DNA of 64,000 bases, taken from contig NZ_AJTN02000230.1 of the NCBI RefSeq assembly GCF_000305495.1, forward strand, positions 1 through 64,000, in the 5' to 3' direction. This stretch comes from Peribacillus psychrosaccharolyticus ATCC 23296 (GTDB taxonomy: Bacteria > Bacillota > Bacilli > Bacillales > DSM-1321). Below the pieces are notes generated by a model that made no database searches, had not been told where the DNA came from, and was given only the letters and a program-made list of their open reading frames with translations. Position numbers and translations under genes: made by a program. This document shows positions 1 through 11,222 of the stretch, in pieces (within the stretch, counting starts at the first letter, position 1; each line of letters opens with the position of its first letter).

Positions 1-1540
1 ATAGATTGAAATATTTTTCTAAACCATTGAAGATTCCAGTAGCCGCCTTAGTCTGGTACGCGTCTGTGGCAATGACTTTTTCTTCAGTTGGATTGGAGAT
101 AAAGCCAAGTTCAACTAAAATTGAAGCCTGTTTATTCGAACGAATGACTTGGAAGTTTCCTTCTTTAACACCACGGCTCTTCATGCCGGTGGCTTTAATC
201 ACTTCTTCTTGAATACATTTTGCCAGCTCGTATTCATTCACATTCGTTTTGTAATAGAATGTATCCACACCATTAGCTGTTTTGCTCGTACTTGCATTGT
301 AATGAATACTAATAAATACATCAGCTTTATATTTTTCGCTGATTTCTACACGTTTGGTAAGAGAAGGATAGATATCACCTGTGCGTGTCATAATGACAGT
401 CGCGCCGGCATCCTCTAATTTGGATTGTAGCTTTTTAGCTGTTTTCAGGGTAAGCGTTTTTTCATTATTATTTTTGCCGCTTGCCCCAGGATCTGTCCCG
501 CCGTGGCCAGGATCAAGCACGATTACTTTACCACTTACTCCTCTGACTGGTTCTTCATCAGTTAAATACTTCATTGATGCCCAGCCAATAACTCCGGCTG
601 TGGTTAGTACTTTACCCCAGTTGTCATCGTTTACTTCAAGTAAGGTTACTTCATCATTTTTTTTAACGGTTGTTACAACCTTAGCTGTTGTATTGGCGTC
701 TTTACGGATATTCAACCCGTTAGCCGTTACGTAGTATACTCCTGAATCACTATCCGGTTCAGTAGAATCCTCAGCTGGTTTTGCTTCTTCAACAGGGTCC
801 TTTTTAACAGGTGCTTTCTTTGTTAAGTAAGAAGTATTAGCCCAGCCGCTTTTCCCAGATGCCGTTTTTAAGCTGGCCCATTTACCACTGATTTTACTAA
901 CGGTTACTTTATCATTTTTTTTCACCGATGTAACAACTGCCGCGGAAGTAGAGGCTGATTTTCTGATATTAAGTGTTGAGGCGGTAACATAATAGACTGT
1001 ACCTTTAGCTTCCGTTTTTACAGCTGTAACGGGTTTTTTATCAGTTATGTACGACTTGGAAACCCAACCTGTTTTTTTAGTGGAAGGAACATACACTTTA
1101 TACCATGTGCCGCTTGTGGATTTAATATTGACGAGTAACCCTTTTTTTAAGGTCGCCAAGGTTTTGCTGCTCGTGGAGGCAGATGACCGCAGATTTAAAG
1201 AAGTAGCTGTTACATAGCCGTTCTTTGTTACAGAGGCAGCCGCTGCTTTAGCTGTCTTTACTTTGGTCAAGTACTTGGATGAGACCCATCCGTAGGTCTT
1301 GCCATAAGGAATTTTGCTCCAGCCGCTCTTTTCCTGAGAAATCGTCACGGTGTTCCCTTTTTTTAGTGTCCCTAACTTTTTAGCGCTTGTGCTTGCTTTA
1401 GCCCTGACGTTAAGGGAACTTGCATTAACCTTTGCTTTTACCGTGGCAGCTGCTAATACTGATTCAGCAGGATTCACAACTGTGAATAGTGATAAGAAGA
1501 GTACCGTGGCTAACAATAGAGATCCTAATCTTTTTTTCAT
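1..1540 (-). CDS. N-acetylmuramoyl-L-alanine amidase with four SH3b repeats (3' end outside window)
   Basis: Secreted peptidoglycan hydrolase that cuts the bond between N-acetylmuramic acid and L-alanine of the stem peptide. Read on the minus strand from ATG at 1540-1538, preceded by AAGGCGG. Residues 1-31 are a signal peptide (MKKRLGS, hydrophobic core, cut near VLAAA). Four bacterial SH3 wall-binding repeats follow at about 32-92, 105-165, 175-238 and 258-322, each with a conserved L-N-[IVL]-R and a G-W-[VA] motif. The zinc amidase (Amidase_3) domain starts near residue 333: DPGHGG, the Glu of NNEKTL, SIHYNA and VELGF supply metal and catalytic residues. The frame is still open at base 1 after GLEKYFNL, so only a few C-terminal residues should be missing. 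Exact physiological role (autolysis or turnover) is inferred. Confidence 0.93.
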   Translation of the reverse strand, partial: MKKRLGSLLLATVLFLSLFTVVNPAESVLAAATVKAKVNASSLNVRAKASTSAKKLGTLKKGNTVTISQEKSGWSKIPYGKTYGWVSSKYLTKVKTAKAAAASVTKNGYVTATSLNLRSSASTSSKTLATLKKGLLVNIKSTSGTWYKVYVPSTKKTGWVSKSYITDKKPVTAVKTEAKGTVYYVTASTLNIRKSASTSAAVVTSVKKNDKVTVSKISGKWASLKTASGKSGWANTSYLTKKAPVKKDPVEEAKPAEDSTEPDSDSGVYYVTANGLNIRKDANTTAKVVTTVKKNDEVTLLEVNDDNWGKVLTTAGVIGWASMKYLTDEEPVRGVSGKVIVLDPGHGGTDPGASGKNNNEKTLTLKTAKKLQSKLEDAGATVIMTRTGDIYPSLTKRVEISEKYKADVFISIHYNASTSKTANGVDTFYYKTNVNEYELAKCIQEEVIKATGMKSRGVKEGNFQVIRSNKQASILVELGFISNPTEEKVIATDAYQTKAATGIFNGLEKYFNL

Positions 1541-1672
1541 GCTGTTCGCCGCCTTACATAAAAGTATTTTTTCAAAACCCATTTTTTGCCTAGTACAATA
1601 ATAAACTATTTTTTTACACAAAAGACAAAAAAACTAAAAATAATCTAAAAAAGTAATATTATTACACTTTTT

Positions 1673-1685
1673 TAGACATAAAAAA
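1673..1685. promoter_or_regulatory. 13-bp palindrome between the divergent amidase and catalase genes
   Basis: GTAATATTATTAC is a perfect palindrome in the AT-rich 340-bp gap between the two divergently read genes. It faintly resembles PerR/Fur-type boxes, which control catalases in Bacillus, but it does not match the 15-bp PerR consensus well. I see no other structured element in 1541-1870, so a shared regulatory role is only a guess. Confidence 0.22.
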
Positions 1686-1881
1686 CAGCTAAACTATCAA
1701 AATATGCTAAAAACAGGTATGGGTAATATCGGCTAAAATGTCATTAGTTGAATAGGTTTTACTTCATATTAAGTCTTTTGAACTATCAATAGGAATCATT
1801 TACCTTCAATTTATTTTAGAAAAGGAATATTTTCTTTAATTGAGGGATATTACTGGGTGTAAATTAAAAAGGAGGAAGAAA

Positions 1882-3486
1882 ATTGATAAACGAAAACGAA
1901 AAAATAAAAAACGAGCAGATAATGAAAATGAAGAAACATTAACTAACAGACAAGGACATCCAGTCACTAATAATCAGAACATGCGGACCGTAGGAAATCG
2001 CGGGCCTACTACATTAGAGAATTATGATTTTTTGGAAAAGATCAGCCACTTTGACAGGGAAAGGATTCCAGAAAGAGTAGTTCATGCACGTGGTGCCGGA
2101 GCTCACGGGTATTTTACCGCTACAGGAAAAGCTGGGGACGAGCCTGTTTCAACCTATACTCGTGCCAAGTTATTTCAAGAAGAAGGGAAGCAAACTCCTC
2201 TTTTTGTGCGTTTCTCTTCGGTAATTCATGGCGGAACTTCTCCAGAAACGCTGCGTGATCCACGTGGATTTGCAGTGAAATTTTATACAGAGGACGGCAA
2301 TTGGGATTTGGTCGGAAACAATCTAAAAATATTCTTTATCCGTGATGCGATCAAGTTTCCGGATCTTATTCATGCGTTTAAACCGGATCCTGTCACAAAT
2401 ATCCAAGATGGAAAGAGAATATTTGATTTTTGCTCTAGTTCACCGGAAACCTTCCATATGATTACGTTCTTATTTTCACCATGGGGAATACCGGCCAATT
2501 ACCGTATGATGCAAGGGTCAGGTGTGAATACCTATAAATGGGTGAATGAAGAGGGCAAAGCTGTTCTTGTTAAGTATCACTGGGAACCGAAGCAAGGAAT
2601 TAAAAACCTGACACAAGACGAGGCGGATAAAATTCAAGCTACTAATTTTAATCACGCGACACAAGATTTATATGAAGCCATTGAAAAGGGCGATTTTCCA
2701 GAATGGGACTTGTTTGTTCAAATTATGAGTGATGATGACCATCCAGAGCTGGACTTTGATCCGTTGGATGATACGAAACTTTGGCCAAACGATACCTTCC
2801 CATGGAAGCATGTTGGGACTATGACGCTGAACAAAAATCCCGAGGATTATTTCACTGAAGTAGAACAAGTTGCATTTGGAACCGGAGTACTGGTTGACGG
2901 GCTTGATTTCTCAGATGATAAGATGCTGCAAGGCCGGACCTTCTCCTATTCTGATACACAACGTTACCGTGTTGGTCCCAATTATCTACAGCTGCCAATT
3001 AATGCGCCTAATAAAAGGGTTGCAACGAATCAACGCGGCGGCCAAATGCAATACAAAGTAGATTTAGGTGAAAAACAAAATCCTCATATTAATTATGAGC
3101 CTTCTACCATTGATGGGTTAAAGGAAGCAAAACCTACTGCAAAGGAATACACACCTTTTATTGAAGGACATTTGGTTCGAGAGTCCATTGATCGTCCAAG
3201 TAATACGAAACAAGCTGGTGAAACGTTCCGTAATTTTGAAGAATGGGAGAGAGAAGAATTAATTGCTAACTTAGTCAGTGCACTGGGACCTGCTGATAAG
3301 CGGATTCAAGAGAAAATGATTGCACTTGCGGAAGAGGCAGATCAAGAGTATGGCCGCCGCTTAAGAGATGGGCTTGCCAATGCACCCAAAGGTGAAACAG
3401 AGCACTCAAAACCAATCAGCTCCAAAGAAGGTAATGATGCGCCTGAAGAAGCCGTAGAAAAAGGTCATGACGCTGAACCATATTAA
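1882..3486 (+). CDS. Haem catalase (monofunctional)
   Basis: Breaks hydrogen peroxide down to water and oxygen. The body is a full-length catalase: the distal His lies in [11 protein letters not shown], the [21 protein letters not shown] segment is typical, and the proximal haem Tyr is in [11 protein letters not shown]. About 535 residues, longer than the 483-residue KatA type and with a charged C-terminal tail. The start is unclear. A strong GGAGG at 1871-1875 is ideally spaced for TTG at 1883, but that frame (reading [11 protein letters not shown]) ends after 19 codons; the catalase frame has only ATT at 1882 there, TTG at 1840 without a site, or ATG at 1981. One missing A in the runs at 1899-1911 would join TTG 1883 to the catalase frame. 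A strong terminator follows. Probably an oxidative-stress gene. Confidence 0.9.
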   Translation: MDKRKRKNKKRADNENEETLTNRQGHPVTNNQNMRTVGNRGPTTLENYDFLEKISHFDRERIPERVVHARGAGAHGYFTATGKAGDEPVSTYTRAKLFQEEGKQTPLFVRFSSVIHGGTSPETLRDPRGFAVKFYTEDGNWDLVGNNLKIFFIRDAIKFPDLIHAFKPDPVTNIQDGKRIFDFCSSSPETFHMITFLFSPWGIPANYRMMQGSGVNTYKWVNEEGKAVLVKYHWEPKQGIKNLTQDEADKIQATNFNHATQDLYEAIEKGDFPEWDLFVQIMSDDDHPELDFDPLDDTKLWPNDTFPWKHVGTMTLNKNPEDYFTEVEQVAFGTGVLVDGLDFSDDKMLQGRTFSYSDTQRYRVGPNYLQLPINAPNKRVATNQRGGQMQYKVDLGEKQNPHINYEPSTIDGLKEAKPTAKEYTPFIEGHLVRESIDRPSNTKQAGETFRNFEEWEREELIANLVSALGPADKRIQEKMIALAEEADQEYGRRLRDGLANAPKGETEHSKPISSKEGNDAPEEAVEKGHDAEPY

Positions 3487-3494
3487 GGATCAAA

Positions 3495-3529
3495 AGTAAA
3501 TTTCCTATCGAAGGAAATTTACTTTTTTT
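3495..3529 (+). terminator. Rho-independent terminator after catalase
   Basis: Eleven-base perfect stem AGTAAATTTCC / GGAAATTTACT with a 7-base loop, followed by seven T. Confidence 0.9.
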
Positions 3530-3615
3530 AGATAATCAATAGCATTGTCGGCGATAATCCATTAAACTGAATACCAATCATATAATAAGACTTTTCTCTT
3601 TAAGGAGATGAATAA

Positions 3616-3846
3616 ATGATTAAGCTTTTATCTGCCCTTTTTCTTCCTTGCCTATTAGTGATGCTATTCTCTAGAGTTACCTATAATCGCTATGTCGGAC
3701 TGGGGTTAACCGTTGCTTTAATCGCTGCTTCAGCCTATAAAGGATATACCCATGCCTGGTGGCTGGTTATTGTTGATGCTTTGTCATTGACAGTTGGTTT
3801 TTACCTTTCTACAAGAATGATGAATCGTACCATGAAGAGCGCCTGA
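3616..3846 (+). CDS. csbA: CsbA family small membrane protein
   Basis: A 76-residue hydrophobic protein of unknown biochemical role. Three membrane segments are apparent (about residues 3-20, 26-42 and 47-65), starting MIKLLSALFLP and ending in a basic tail. The sequence and the position directly before uvrB-uvrA match CsbA of B. subtilis, a general-stress (sigma-B) gene. ATG at 3616 follows AAGGAGATGAATAA. I do not see a clear sigma-B promoter here, so that control is carried over from the family. It is separated from uvrB by its own terminator and a LexA box, so the two are not simply one operon. Confidence 0.85.
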   Translation: MIKLLSALFLPCLLVMLFSRVTYNRYVGLGLTVALIAASAYKGYTHAWWLVIVDALSLTVGFYLSTRMMNRTMKSA

Positions 3847-3862
3847 AAAGGTGTCTTTTTTT
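3839..3862 (+). terminator. Terminator overlapping the csbA stop codon
   Basis: Stem GCGCCT / AGGTGT (two G-U pairs) with GAAA loop and seven T after it. Confidence 0.6.
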
Positions 3863-3894
3863 GGTATATTGAGCTGTATCTATTAAATAAAAAA

Positions 3895-3908
3895 CGAATA
3901 AATGTTCG
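3895..3908. promoter_or_regulatory. LexA (DinR) SOS box of uvrBA
   Basis: CGAATAAATGTTCG differs from the Bacillus SOS consensus CGAACNNNNGTTCG by one base and lies upstream of a TAGAAT -10 candidate at 3941-3946. uvrB-uvrA is a known LexA target in B. subtilis, so DNA-damage induction is expected here. The flanking A and T runs mean the same bases could also act as a second csbA terminator. Confidence 0.72.
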
Positions 3909-4069
3909 CTTTTTTATGGTTTGTTTTTTATGCTTTGTGGTAGAATGAGTATAGAAGTATTTGTAAAAGGGTTATAAATAAAGAGGGTGCAGCTTCTGGT
4001 AGTAGAGGGAGCTTCCTTTATATATATTATAGAAGTTAAACAAGAAAATCCCGTTTAGGAGGGTACTAG

Positions 4070-6046
4070 GTGAAGGATAAATTCGAGTTGGTTTCAAAAT
4101 ATACTCCCCAGGGAGATCAGCCGCTGGCTATACAGGAACTTGTAAAAGGTATTAACGAAGGAAAACGATACCAGACCCTTCTCGGTGCAACTGGTACAGG
4201 AAAAACATTCACAGTTTCTAATGTTATTAAAGAGATAAACAAACCGACACTGGTCATTGCTCACAATAAGACATTAGCAGGACAGCTATACAGTGAGTTT
4301 AAGGAATTCTTTCCTGAAAACGCGGTTGAGTATTTTGTCAGTTACTACGATTACTATCAGCCTGAAGCATATGTTCCGTCTACGGATACATTTATTGAAA
4401 AAGATGCGAGTATTAATGATGAGATTGATAAGCTTCGGCACTCTGCAACGTCTTCACTATTTGAACGCCAAGATGTCATCATCATTGCCAGTGTTTCTTG
4501 TATATACGGCCTCGGTTCACCAGAGGAATACAAGGAAATGCTTGTCTCGCTGCGAACTGGTTTAGAAATAGACCGGAATACCTTGTTACATAAACTGGTA
4601 GATATTCAATACGAACGAAATGATATTGCCTTTCAACGGGGGACCTTTAGAGTGCGTGGAGATGTTGTTGAGATTTTCCCGGCATCTCGCGACGAACAAT
4701 GTGTTCGGATAGAATTTTTTGGTGATGAGATTGATCGTATTCGCGAAGTAAATGCGCTAACCGGAGAAATTACAGGAGACCGAGATCATATTGCTATTTT
4801 CCCAGCTTCTCATTTCGTAACACGAGAAGAAAAAATGAAAGTAGCCATAAAAAATATTGAAGCTGAGCTCGAAGAACGACTAATTGAATTACGTGAGAAT
4901 GATAAACTCCTCGAAGCACAGCGACTAGAGCAGCGGACTCGTTATGACTTGGAAATGATGGCTGAGATGGGCTTTTGTTCTGGAATTGAAAACTATTCGC
5001 GTCATCTTACCTTACGCCCGCCTGGATCAACACCCTATACGTTAATTGATTATTTACCAAAAGACTTCCTGCTCGTTGTGGATGAGTCCCATGTGTCCTT
5101 GCCGCAAATAAGGGGAATGTTTAATGGTGATCAGGCACGTAAACAGGTCCTAGTTGACCATGGTTTTCGGCTTCCATCTGCAAAAGACAATCGCCCGCTC
5201 CGTTTTGAAGAGTTTGAGCAGAAAGTCAGCCAAGCTATTTTCGTCTCTGCTACACCTGGTCCATATGAGCTCGAGCATACGCCGGAAATGGTTGAACAGA
5301 TTATTCGGCCGACGGGGCTTCTTGATCCGACAATAGAAGTCAGGCCGATAGAAGGTCAGATTGATGACTTAATTGGTGAAATTAATGAGCGCGTTAAACG
5401 AAACGAACGGGTCTTGGTCACTACGTTAACGAAGAAGATGTCTGAAGACTTGACTGATTATTTAAAAGAAATTGGCATCAAGGTTCAATATCTCCATTCT
5501 GAGGTAAAGACTTTAGAAAGAACAGAAATCATTCGTGAGCTAAGAATGGGTAAATATGATGTGTTAATTGGGATCAATTTATTGCGTGAAGGGTTGGATA
5601 TTCCTGAGGTATCGCTTGTAACCATTCTCGATGCGGATAAAGAAGGATTCCTTCGTTCTGAACGATCACTCATTCAAACAATGGGCCGGGCAGCTCGGAA
5701 TGAAAACGGCCAAGTAATTATGTATGCTGATCGAATGACGAATTCCATGGAGCTGGCGATTCAGGAAACAACACGTCGCCGGGAAATTCAAGAAAAGTAT
5801 AATCAAGACCATGGAATTACTCCGAAAACCATACAAAAAGATATTCGCGACTCGATTCGTGCAACATATGCTGCTGAAGAGCAGGAAGAATACGCCGTTC
5901 CAAATTATAAAACACTGACAGAAAAAGAACGGGTTGAAGTGATTGCAAGTACAGAGAAACAGATGAAGGAAGCGGCTAAAGCGCTTGATTTCGAGCGTGC
6001 AGCAGAACTTCGTGATTTATTAATAGAATTAAAGGCGGAAGGATGA
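4070..6046 (+). CDS. uvrB: Excinuclease ABC subunit B
   Basis: Damage-verifying helicase-like subunit of nucleotide excision repair; it receives the lesion from UvrA and positions UvrC. 658 residues, standard length. Walker A GATGTGKT lies near residue 40, the DEAH-like box is DESH in [11 protein letters not shown], helicase motif VI is QTMGRAARN, the beta-hairpin region ([12 protein letters not shown]) is intact, and the C-terminal UVR motif for UvrC contact ([15 protein letters not shown]) is present. GTG start at 4070 follows TAGGAGGGTACTAG. uvrA starts 6 bases after the stop, so the pair is translated from one mRNA controlled by the LexA box at 3895-3908. Confidence 0.98.
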   Translation: MKDKFELVSKYTPQGDQPLAIQELVKGINEGKRYQTLLGATGTGKTFTVSNVIKEINKPTLVIAHNKTLAGQLYSEFKEFFPENAVEYFVSYYDYYQPEAYVPSTDTFIEKDASINDEIDKLRHSATSSLFERQDVIIIASVSCIYGLGSPEEYKEMLVSLRTGLEIDRNTLLHKLVDIQYERNDIAFQRGTFRVRGDVVEIFPASRDEQCVRIEFFGDEIDRIREVNALTGEITGDRDHIAIFPASHFVTREEKMKVAIKNIEAELEERLIELRENDKLLEAQRLEQRTRYDLEMMAEMGFCSGIENYSRHLTLRPPGSTPYTLIDYLPKDFLLVVDESHVSLPQIRGMFNGDQARKQVLVDHGFRLPSAKDNRPLRFEEFEQKVSQAIFVSATPGPYELEHTPEMVEQIIRPTGLLDPTIEVRPIEGQIDDLIGEINERVKRNERVLVTTLTKKMSEDLTDYLKEIGIKVQYLHSEVKTLERTEIIRELRMGKYDVLIGINLLREGLDIPEVSLVTILDADKEGFLRSERSLIQTMGRAARNENGQVIMYADRMTNSMELAIQETTRRREIQEKYNQDHGITPKTIQKDIRDSIRATYAAEEQEEYAVPNYKTLTEKERVEVIASTEKQMKEAAKALDFERAAELRDLLIELKAEG

Positions 6047-6052
6047 CGATAC

Positions 6053-8932
6053 ATGGCTATGGATAAAATTACGGTTAAAGGAGCACGAGCCAATAACCTG
6101 AAAAACATTGACGTCATCATCCCGAGAGACAAAATGGTGGTTATTACAGGCTTATCAGGTTCAGGGAAATCATCACTGGCGTTTGATACGATTTATGCAG
6201 AGGGGCAGCGCCGCTATGTAGAATCACTGTCTGCCTATGCCCGCCAATTTCTTGGACAATTGGATAAGCCCGATGTTGATGCGATTGAAGGACTATCACC
6301 AGCGATTTCTATTGATCAAAAGACTACCAGCAGAAATCCTCGGTCGACAGTAGGAACAGTAACAGAAATCTATGATTACCTGCGTTTGCTTTATGCACGA
6401 GTAGGAAGACCAACCTGTCCGATTCATCATATCGAGATTTCATCACAAACAATTGAGCAGATGGTAGACCGCATCATGGAGTATCCGGAACGAACCAAAC
6501 TCCAAGTGCTTTCACCGTTGGTTGCAGGAAGAAAAGGCTCGCATGTGAAAATTCTTGAAGATGTGAAAAAGCAAGGATACGTACGGGTGCGGATTGACAA
6601 GGAAATGCATGATCTAAGCGATGAAATCTCACTCGAAAAAAATAAAAAACATTCCATTGAAGTAATCATTGACCGAATTGTTGTGAAGGAAGGGGTAGAA
6701 GCGAGACTTGCTGATTCCCTAGAAAGTGCCTTAAAGCTCGGCGGTGGAAAAGTCCTTATAGATGTGATCGGAAATGATGACGAATTGCTGTTTAGTGAAC
6801 ATCACGCCTGTCCTTACTGCGGCTTCTCCATTGAAGAACTGGAGCCGCGGATGTTTTCCTTTAACAGTCCGTTTGGCGCTTGTCCGGAATGTGATGGTCT
6901 AGGAATTAAAAGAGAAGTGGATCCTGAGTTAGTCATTCCTAATAAAGAGTTGACGCTAAAGCAGCATGCAATCGCGCCTTGGGAGCCGACAAGTTCACAG
7001 TATTATCCACAGCTGCTTGAAACCATATGCAAGCATTTCGGAATTGATATGGATGTTCCGGTTAAGGAATTGCCAAAAGATCAATTGGATATCATTTTAT
7101 ATGGCTCAAAAAAGGAGAAAATCTATTTCCGCTATAAAAATGATTACGGACGGGTACATGAAAGTTTTATTGCTTTTGAAGGTGTTTTAAAAAATATTGA
7201 GCGTCGTTTCAAAGAAACCAGTTCTGATTATACCCGTGATCAAATGGAAAAATACTTAGCTAATCGTGCTTGTCCTAGTTGTAAAGGTTACAGGCTGAAA
7301 CCGGAAAGTTTGGCAGTTTTAATACAAGGGCAGCAGATTAGTCAAACTACATCGCTCTCTATTGAGGAATCATTGGCGTTTTTTGCTAATCTGGAATTAA
7401 CAGAAAAAGAACAGGCCATTGCGAAGTTGATCCTTCGAGAGATTAAAGAACGTCTTGGATTTCTGGCGAATGTTGGACTTGAATATTTAACGTTGAGCAG
7501 AGCAGCGGGAACTCTTTCTGGCGGAGAGGCACAGCGTATCCGTCTGGCTACACAAATTGGTTCACGACTGACAGGCGTCTTATACATTCTAGATGAGCCT
7601 TCTATCGGTCTCCATCAGCGCGATAATGACCGGTTAATTGATACATTGAAGAATATGCGTGAAATAGGAAATACCCTGATTGTTGTCGAACACGATGAGG
7701 ATACGATGCTTGCGGCTGATTATTTAATCGATGTTGGACCAGGAGCAGGTTCTCATGGAGGCGAAATAGTTGCTGCCGGTACTCCGAAAGAAGTAATGGA
7801 GAATCCACGTTCTTTAACTGGTCAATATCTTTCGGGTGAGAAGTTCATACCGCTGCCGGTGGAACGTCGGGTTAGTGATGGACGATTTATCGAGATTAAG
7901 GGTGCGAAAGAAAATAACCTTAAAAATGTAAATGTGAAGTTTCCACTTGGAACATTCATTGCTGTAACAGGTGTTTCGGGTTCAGGGAAAAGCACCTTAA
8001 TTAATGAAATTCTTCATAAAGCATTAGCACAGAAATTAAACCGAGCCAAAGCGAAGCCAGGGGATTTCCGAGAAATTAAAGGCATTGACTACCTGGATAA
8101 AGTCATTGATATCGATCAATCACCCATTGGGCGAACACCGCGATCCAATCCGGCAACCTATACAGGTGTCTTTGATGATATACGTGATGTGTTTGCTTCA
8201 ACTAACGAAGCAAAAATCCGCGGGTATAAAAAAGGCCGTTTTAGTTTTAATGTAAAAGGCGGCCGGTGTGAAGCTTGCCGTGGAGATGGCATTATTAAAA
8301 TTGAAATGCATTTCCTGCCTGATGTGTATGTACCTTGTGAGGTATGTCATGGAAAACGTTATAATCGTGAAACATTGGAAGTAAAGTACAAAGGGAAAAA
8401 CATCGCCGATATTCTGGAGATGACCGTTGAAGAGGCAAATCCATTCTTCGAAAATATCCCGAAAATCAAACGTAAAATACAGACTATTTATGATGTTGGT
8501 TTAGGCTACTTACAGCTTGGTCAGCCTGCAACCACGCTTTCCGGCGGGGAAGCTCAGCGTGTGAAACTTGCATCTGAACTTCATAAACGTTCGAATGGCC
8601 GCTCATTCTATATTCTTGATGAGCCGACGACTGGTCTGCACGTACATGATATTGCAAGACTTTTAGAGGTATTGCAGCGTTTGGTTGATAATGGTGATAC
8701 TGTTCTGGTAATCGAACATAATTTGGATGTAATTAAAGCTTCTGATTATATTGTTGACCTCGGTCCTGAGGGAGGAGATAAGGGTGGAACAATTTTGACA
8801 ACGGGTACTCCTGAGGAGATTATGATGTTTGATGGATCGTATACGGGAAAATATTTGAAACCGATTATCCTTCGTGATCAAATTCGAATGGAAAATAAGA
8901 TTAAAGCCAAAGAGCATGAATCGGTCCAATAA
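6053..8932 (+). CDS. uvrA: Excinuclease ABC subunit A
   Basis: Dimeric ABC-type ATPase that scans DNA for bulky lesions and loads UvrB. 959 residues with the two duplicated ATP-binding modules: Walker [10 protein letters not shown] near residue 33 and GVSGSGKST near 640, signature LSGGEAQR twice, and zinc-binding Cys clusters (CPYC/CPEC, CPSC and CEAC/CEVC). The ATG at 6053 overlaps no other gene and follows GGCGGAAGGATGACGATAC, 6 bases after uvrB. The last 20 residues are charged and poorly conserved. A terminator follows at 8935. Confidence 0.98.
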   Translation: MAMDKITVKGARANNLKNIDVIIPRDKMVVITGLSGSGKSSLAFDTIYAEGQRRYVESLSAYARQFLGQLDKPDVDAIEGLSPAISIDQKTTSRNPRSTVGTVTEIYDYLRLLYARVGRPTCPIHHIEISSQTIEQMVDRIMEYPERTKLQVLSPLVAGRKGSHVKILEDVKKQGYVRVRIDKEMHDLSDEISLEKNKKHSIEVIIDRIVVKEGVEARLADSLESALKLGGGKVLIDVIGNDDELLFSEHHACPYCGFSIEELEPRMFSFNSPFGACPECDGLGIKREVDPELVIPNKELTLKQHAIAPWEPTSSQYYPQLLETICKHFGIDMDVPVKELPKDQLDIILYGSKKEKIYFRYKNDYGRVHESFIAFEGVLKNIERRFKETSSDYTRDQMEKYLANRACPSCKGYRLKPESLAVLIQGQQISQTTSLSIEESLAFFANLELTEKEQAIAKLILREIKERLGFLANVGLEYLTLSRAAGTLSGGEAQRIRLATQIGSRLTGVLYILDEPSIGLHQRDNDRLIDTLKNMREIGNTLIVVEHDEDTMLAADYLIDVGPGAGSHGGEIVAAGTPKEVMENPRSLTGQYLSGEKFIPLPVERRVSDGRFIEIKGAKENNLKNVNVKFPLGTFIAVTGVSGSGKSTLINEILHKALAQKLNRAKAKPGDFREIKGIDYLDKVIDIDQSPIGRTPRSNPATYTGVFDDIRDVFASTNEAKIRGYKKGRFSFNVKGGRCEACRGDGIIKIEMHFLPDVYVPCEVCHGKRYNRETLEVKYKGKNIADILEMTVEEANPFFENIPKIKRKIQTIYDVGLGYLQLGQPATTLSGGEAQRVKLASELHKRSNGRSFYILDEPTTGLHVHDIARLLEVLQRLVDNGDTVLVIEHNLDVIKASDYIVDLGPEGGDKGGTILTTGTPEEIMMFDGSYTGKYLKPIILRDQIRMENKIKAKEHESVQ

Positions 8933-8934
8933 AT

Positions 8935-8967
8935 GAAAAGCAAGCCTTTTAGGTTTGCTTTTCTTTA
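8935..8967 (+). terminator. Terminator after uvrA
   Basis: GAAAAGCAAGCC / GGTTTGCTTTTC stem with a TTTTA loop and a short T tract. Confidence 0.8.
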
Positions 8968-9246
8968 CTACTAATAGGTTTAGACTGTGTCAATAAATTG
9001 TTAAATCGTGTCAGTCAATGTTAAATGTTGTAACGGGAAATTTAATTAATCGATTAATTAAAGCTGGTGATTTCTTATTATTTCCGAGGAAATCTAAGTA
9101 AATGTGCTGCAAAGATTGTCAGCATTATTTGTCGAAATCATTTAGCAGTATTATAGAGAAATCATGGAACTTTTTGTAGGTATGAGCGTATGAAACTACA
9201 AGGAGTTAAAAATCTAAGTCTTTATTTTGAAAGTGAGGAGTCGGTT

Positions 9247-10344
9247 ATGCAGGAGGAAAAAAAGAAAATACTTCAAATGGTACAAGAAGGATTAATTACG
9301 GTAGAAGAAGCTTACACAATTCTGAATGAACTGGATAAAGCAAACAAGGAAAGTGAAAAAAAAGAGGAGAATCTTCTCAATGAATTGTCTACGGTTGTTC
9401 TAAATAAGGAAACACCGAAGGAAAATGAGTCCTTAAATAAGAGGGTTCAATTTTCAAAGGAAAAAATCCTAGGCTTTGTTGAGACAGCCATTCAAAAAAT
9501 TAAAGATACGGATTTGGATTTTAATTTCGGAACGTCACAGGAAATTAATCATATCTTTCAGGATTTGCCGCGAGACTTAAAGGAAATCGAAATAGAAATT
9601 GCTAACGGAAAGCTCGCGATTGAAACTTGGGATCAGCCAGATATTAGAATTGAATGTGCCGCGAAGGTTTATCGTAGTGAAACACAGGCTCAAGCACGGG
9701 AAGAGTTCCTAAAAAATGTACACTTTACGAATGAAGAAGGCAGAGTTAGATTTCATGTTTTGCAAAAGTCAGTTAAAGTAGATACAAAAATATTTGTACC
9801 AGTTAGACACTATGAGTCTATTTCCATAAGATTGTTTAATGGTGGAATAACGGGGGGTTCATTACTCGTTGATACCTTAAAAACCAAAACAGCAAATGGC
9901 GCAATCACTTTGCAAAAAGTAGAGGGAAAAACGTGCGATGCTGAAACGGGTAATGGAAAGATTACGATTAATGATTCACGTCTTGAGATTGTTGAAGCAG
10001 AGTCGCTAAATGGAGCAATAGTGGTTAACGGTCATTACAAGCAGATTGATGCACAAAGCTTTAATGGGCAAATTTCCTGTCAGGTACTTGAAGCGGCTTG
10101 TGAATCGATTCAAGCCAAATCTGTGACAGGTTCGATTCAGCTGCAGCTTCCTTCAGGTACCTCAGCGGATGGGGAGTTAAAGTCTAATTTGGGCAGCTTT
10201 AATATAAGTATAGGCGGAATCGATGTCATTGAAGAAAAAAGTGATGTCATTCAAAAGGTACTTAAATTTAAAACCCAAAAAAATACCCTCCCAAGTCTGC
10301 ATCTATTTGCCGATACAAAGACGGGTGCTATAACAGTATCATAA
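9247..10344 (+). CDS. yvlB: YvlB-like DUF4097 protein
   Basis: Envelope-stress-associated protein of unknown activity. From ATG 9247, which follows GTGAGGAG, it has 365 residues. The first 35 (EEKKKILQMVQEGLITVEEAYTIL) form the short helical domain found at the start of such proteins; a Lys/Glu-rich linker follows; residues about 125-365 repeat short beta-strand units (NGKLAIETW, NGAITLQ, NGKITIND, NGAIVVNG, NGQISCQV), the right-handed beta-helix pattern of DUF4097. B. subtilis has yvlABCD between uvrA and hprK; only the yvlB homologue remains here, with no PspC partner in view. An in-frame upstream ATG at 9190 lacks a ribosome site. Confidence 0.85.
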   Translation: MQEEKKKILQMVQEGLITVEEAYTILNELDKANKESEKKEENLLNELSTVVLNKETPKENESLNKRVQFSKEKILGFVETAIQKIKDTDLDFNFGTSQEINHIFQDLPRDLKEIEIEIANGKLAIETWDQPDIRIECAAKVYRSETQAQAREEFLKNVHFTNEEGRVRFHVLQKSVKVDTKIFVPVRHYESISIRLFNGGITGGSLLVDTLKTKTANGAITLQKVEGKTCDAETGNGKITINDSRLEIVEAESLNGAIVVNGHYKQIDAQSFNGQISCQVLEAACESIQAKSVTGSIQLQLPSGTSADGELKSNLGSFNISIGGIDVIEEKSDVIQKVLKFKTQKNTLPSLHLFADTKTGAITVS

Positions 10345-10350
10345 ACCAGA

Positions 10351-10397
10351 GCTGTCCTAAAAAGGGGTTAGATCCCCTTTTTAGGACGCTTTTTTTG
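10351..10397 (+). terminator. Strong terminator after yvlB
   Basis: Stem GTCCTAAAAAGGGG / CCCCTTTTTAGGAC, loop TTAGAT, then GC and seven T. It sits between convergent genes. Confidence 0.93.
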
Positions 10398-10402
10398 TAC
10401 TT

Positions 10403-10960
10403 CTACTTTTTAGCCATTCTATAAAACTGAACAATACTTTTGCCAATTGAATTAGCACATGTTTTTCGGTAGATTTCGGATTTTAGCAGAGCGGCTTCGC
10501 GATGGTTTGTCATAAAGCCGCATTCAATGAGAATCGAAGGACACTGGGTATAACGTAACACGTGAAACTCAGCTGTTTTAATCCCGCGGTTTTTGAGACC
10601 TGTGACAGAAACTAGGTCTAGTTGTATACAGTTTGCGAGAGCTAATGCCTCACTCGGTTTAGATAAATAGATATAGGTTTCAATTCCTTTGGCAGCATGC
10701 CAGCCCCCGCTGCCGGCGGCATTGGCATGAATAGAGAGATATAAATCGACTGAAAGGGTGTTAGCTTTGTTTGTACGTTCTCTAAGTGGAACATCTTCGA
10801 GATCTGAGTGAGCAAAGTAAACGTAAGTATCTTTGAACCCTTTTAAGTAGTTTTTTAAATGAGCGGCAACAGAACGATTGAAGATATATTCCTTCATTCC
10901 ATCAGGCGTTTGTTTTCCATGAGTCTGGTATCCGTGTCCAGCATCAATCATAATTTTCAT
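10403..10960 (-). CDS. N-acetylmuramoyl-L-alanine amidase (CwlC-like catalytic domain only)
   Basis: 185-residue Amidase_3 enzyme with no signal peptide and no wall-binding repeats. Zinc and catalytic residues are visible: His of DAGHG at about residue 7, Glu of MKEYIF, His of LSIHANA and Glu of LIECGF. ATG at 10960-10958 follows AGGAGATGGCTC; an upstream in-frame start exists but has no ribosome site. The closest pattern I recognise is the catalytic half of sporulation mother-cell lysis enzymes such as CwlC, which also lack a signal peptide; a phage-lysin origin is the alternative. It interrupts the usual yvl-hprK neighbourhood and is convergent with yvlB. Confidence 0.88.
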   Translation of the reverse strand: MKIMIDAGHGYQTHGKQTPDGMKEYIFNRSVAAHLKNYLKGFKDTYVYFAHSDLEDVPLRERTNKANTLSVDLYLSIHANAAGSGGWHAAKGIETYIYLSKPSEALALANCIQLDLVSVTGLKNRGIKTAEFHVLRYTQCPSILIECGFMTNHREAALLKSEIYRKTCANSIGKSIVQFYRMAKK

Positions 10961-11222
10961 GAGCCATCTCCTATTCTGTTTTTTCGTACAATCCTTCGAA
11001 GGATATATACCGTTCAAACGGAAAAAAGGAGCATGCTTATGAAAAAAAGTTGTATAGCTAATTAGTAAGTCACTTCCTTAAATGTGGTAATATAGTGTCA
11101 GGCAAAAGGACGTAAGTCGGAATTAACTTTATAGTTTCCTTTAGTTATTGAAAGGGATTTGCTAAAATGAAATCTATATTTACAGAAGAATACATTAACT
11201 CCATGAGAGAGGAGCAAAATAG

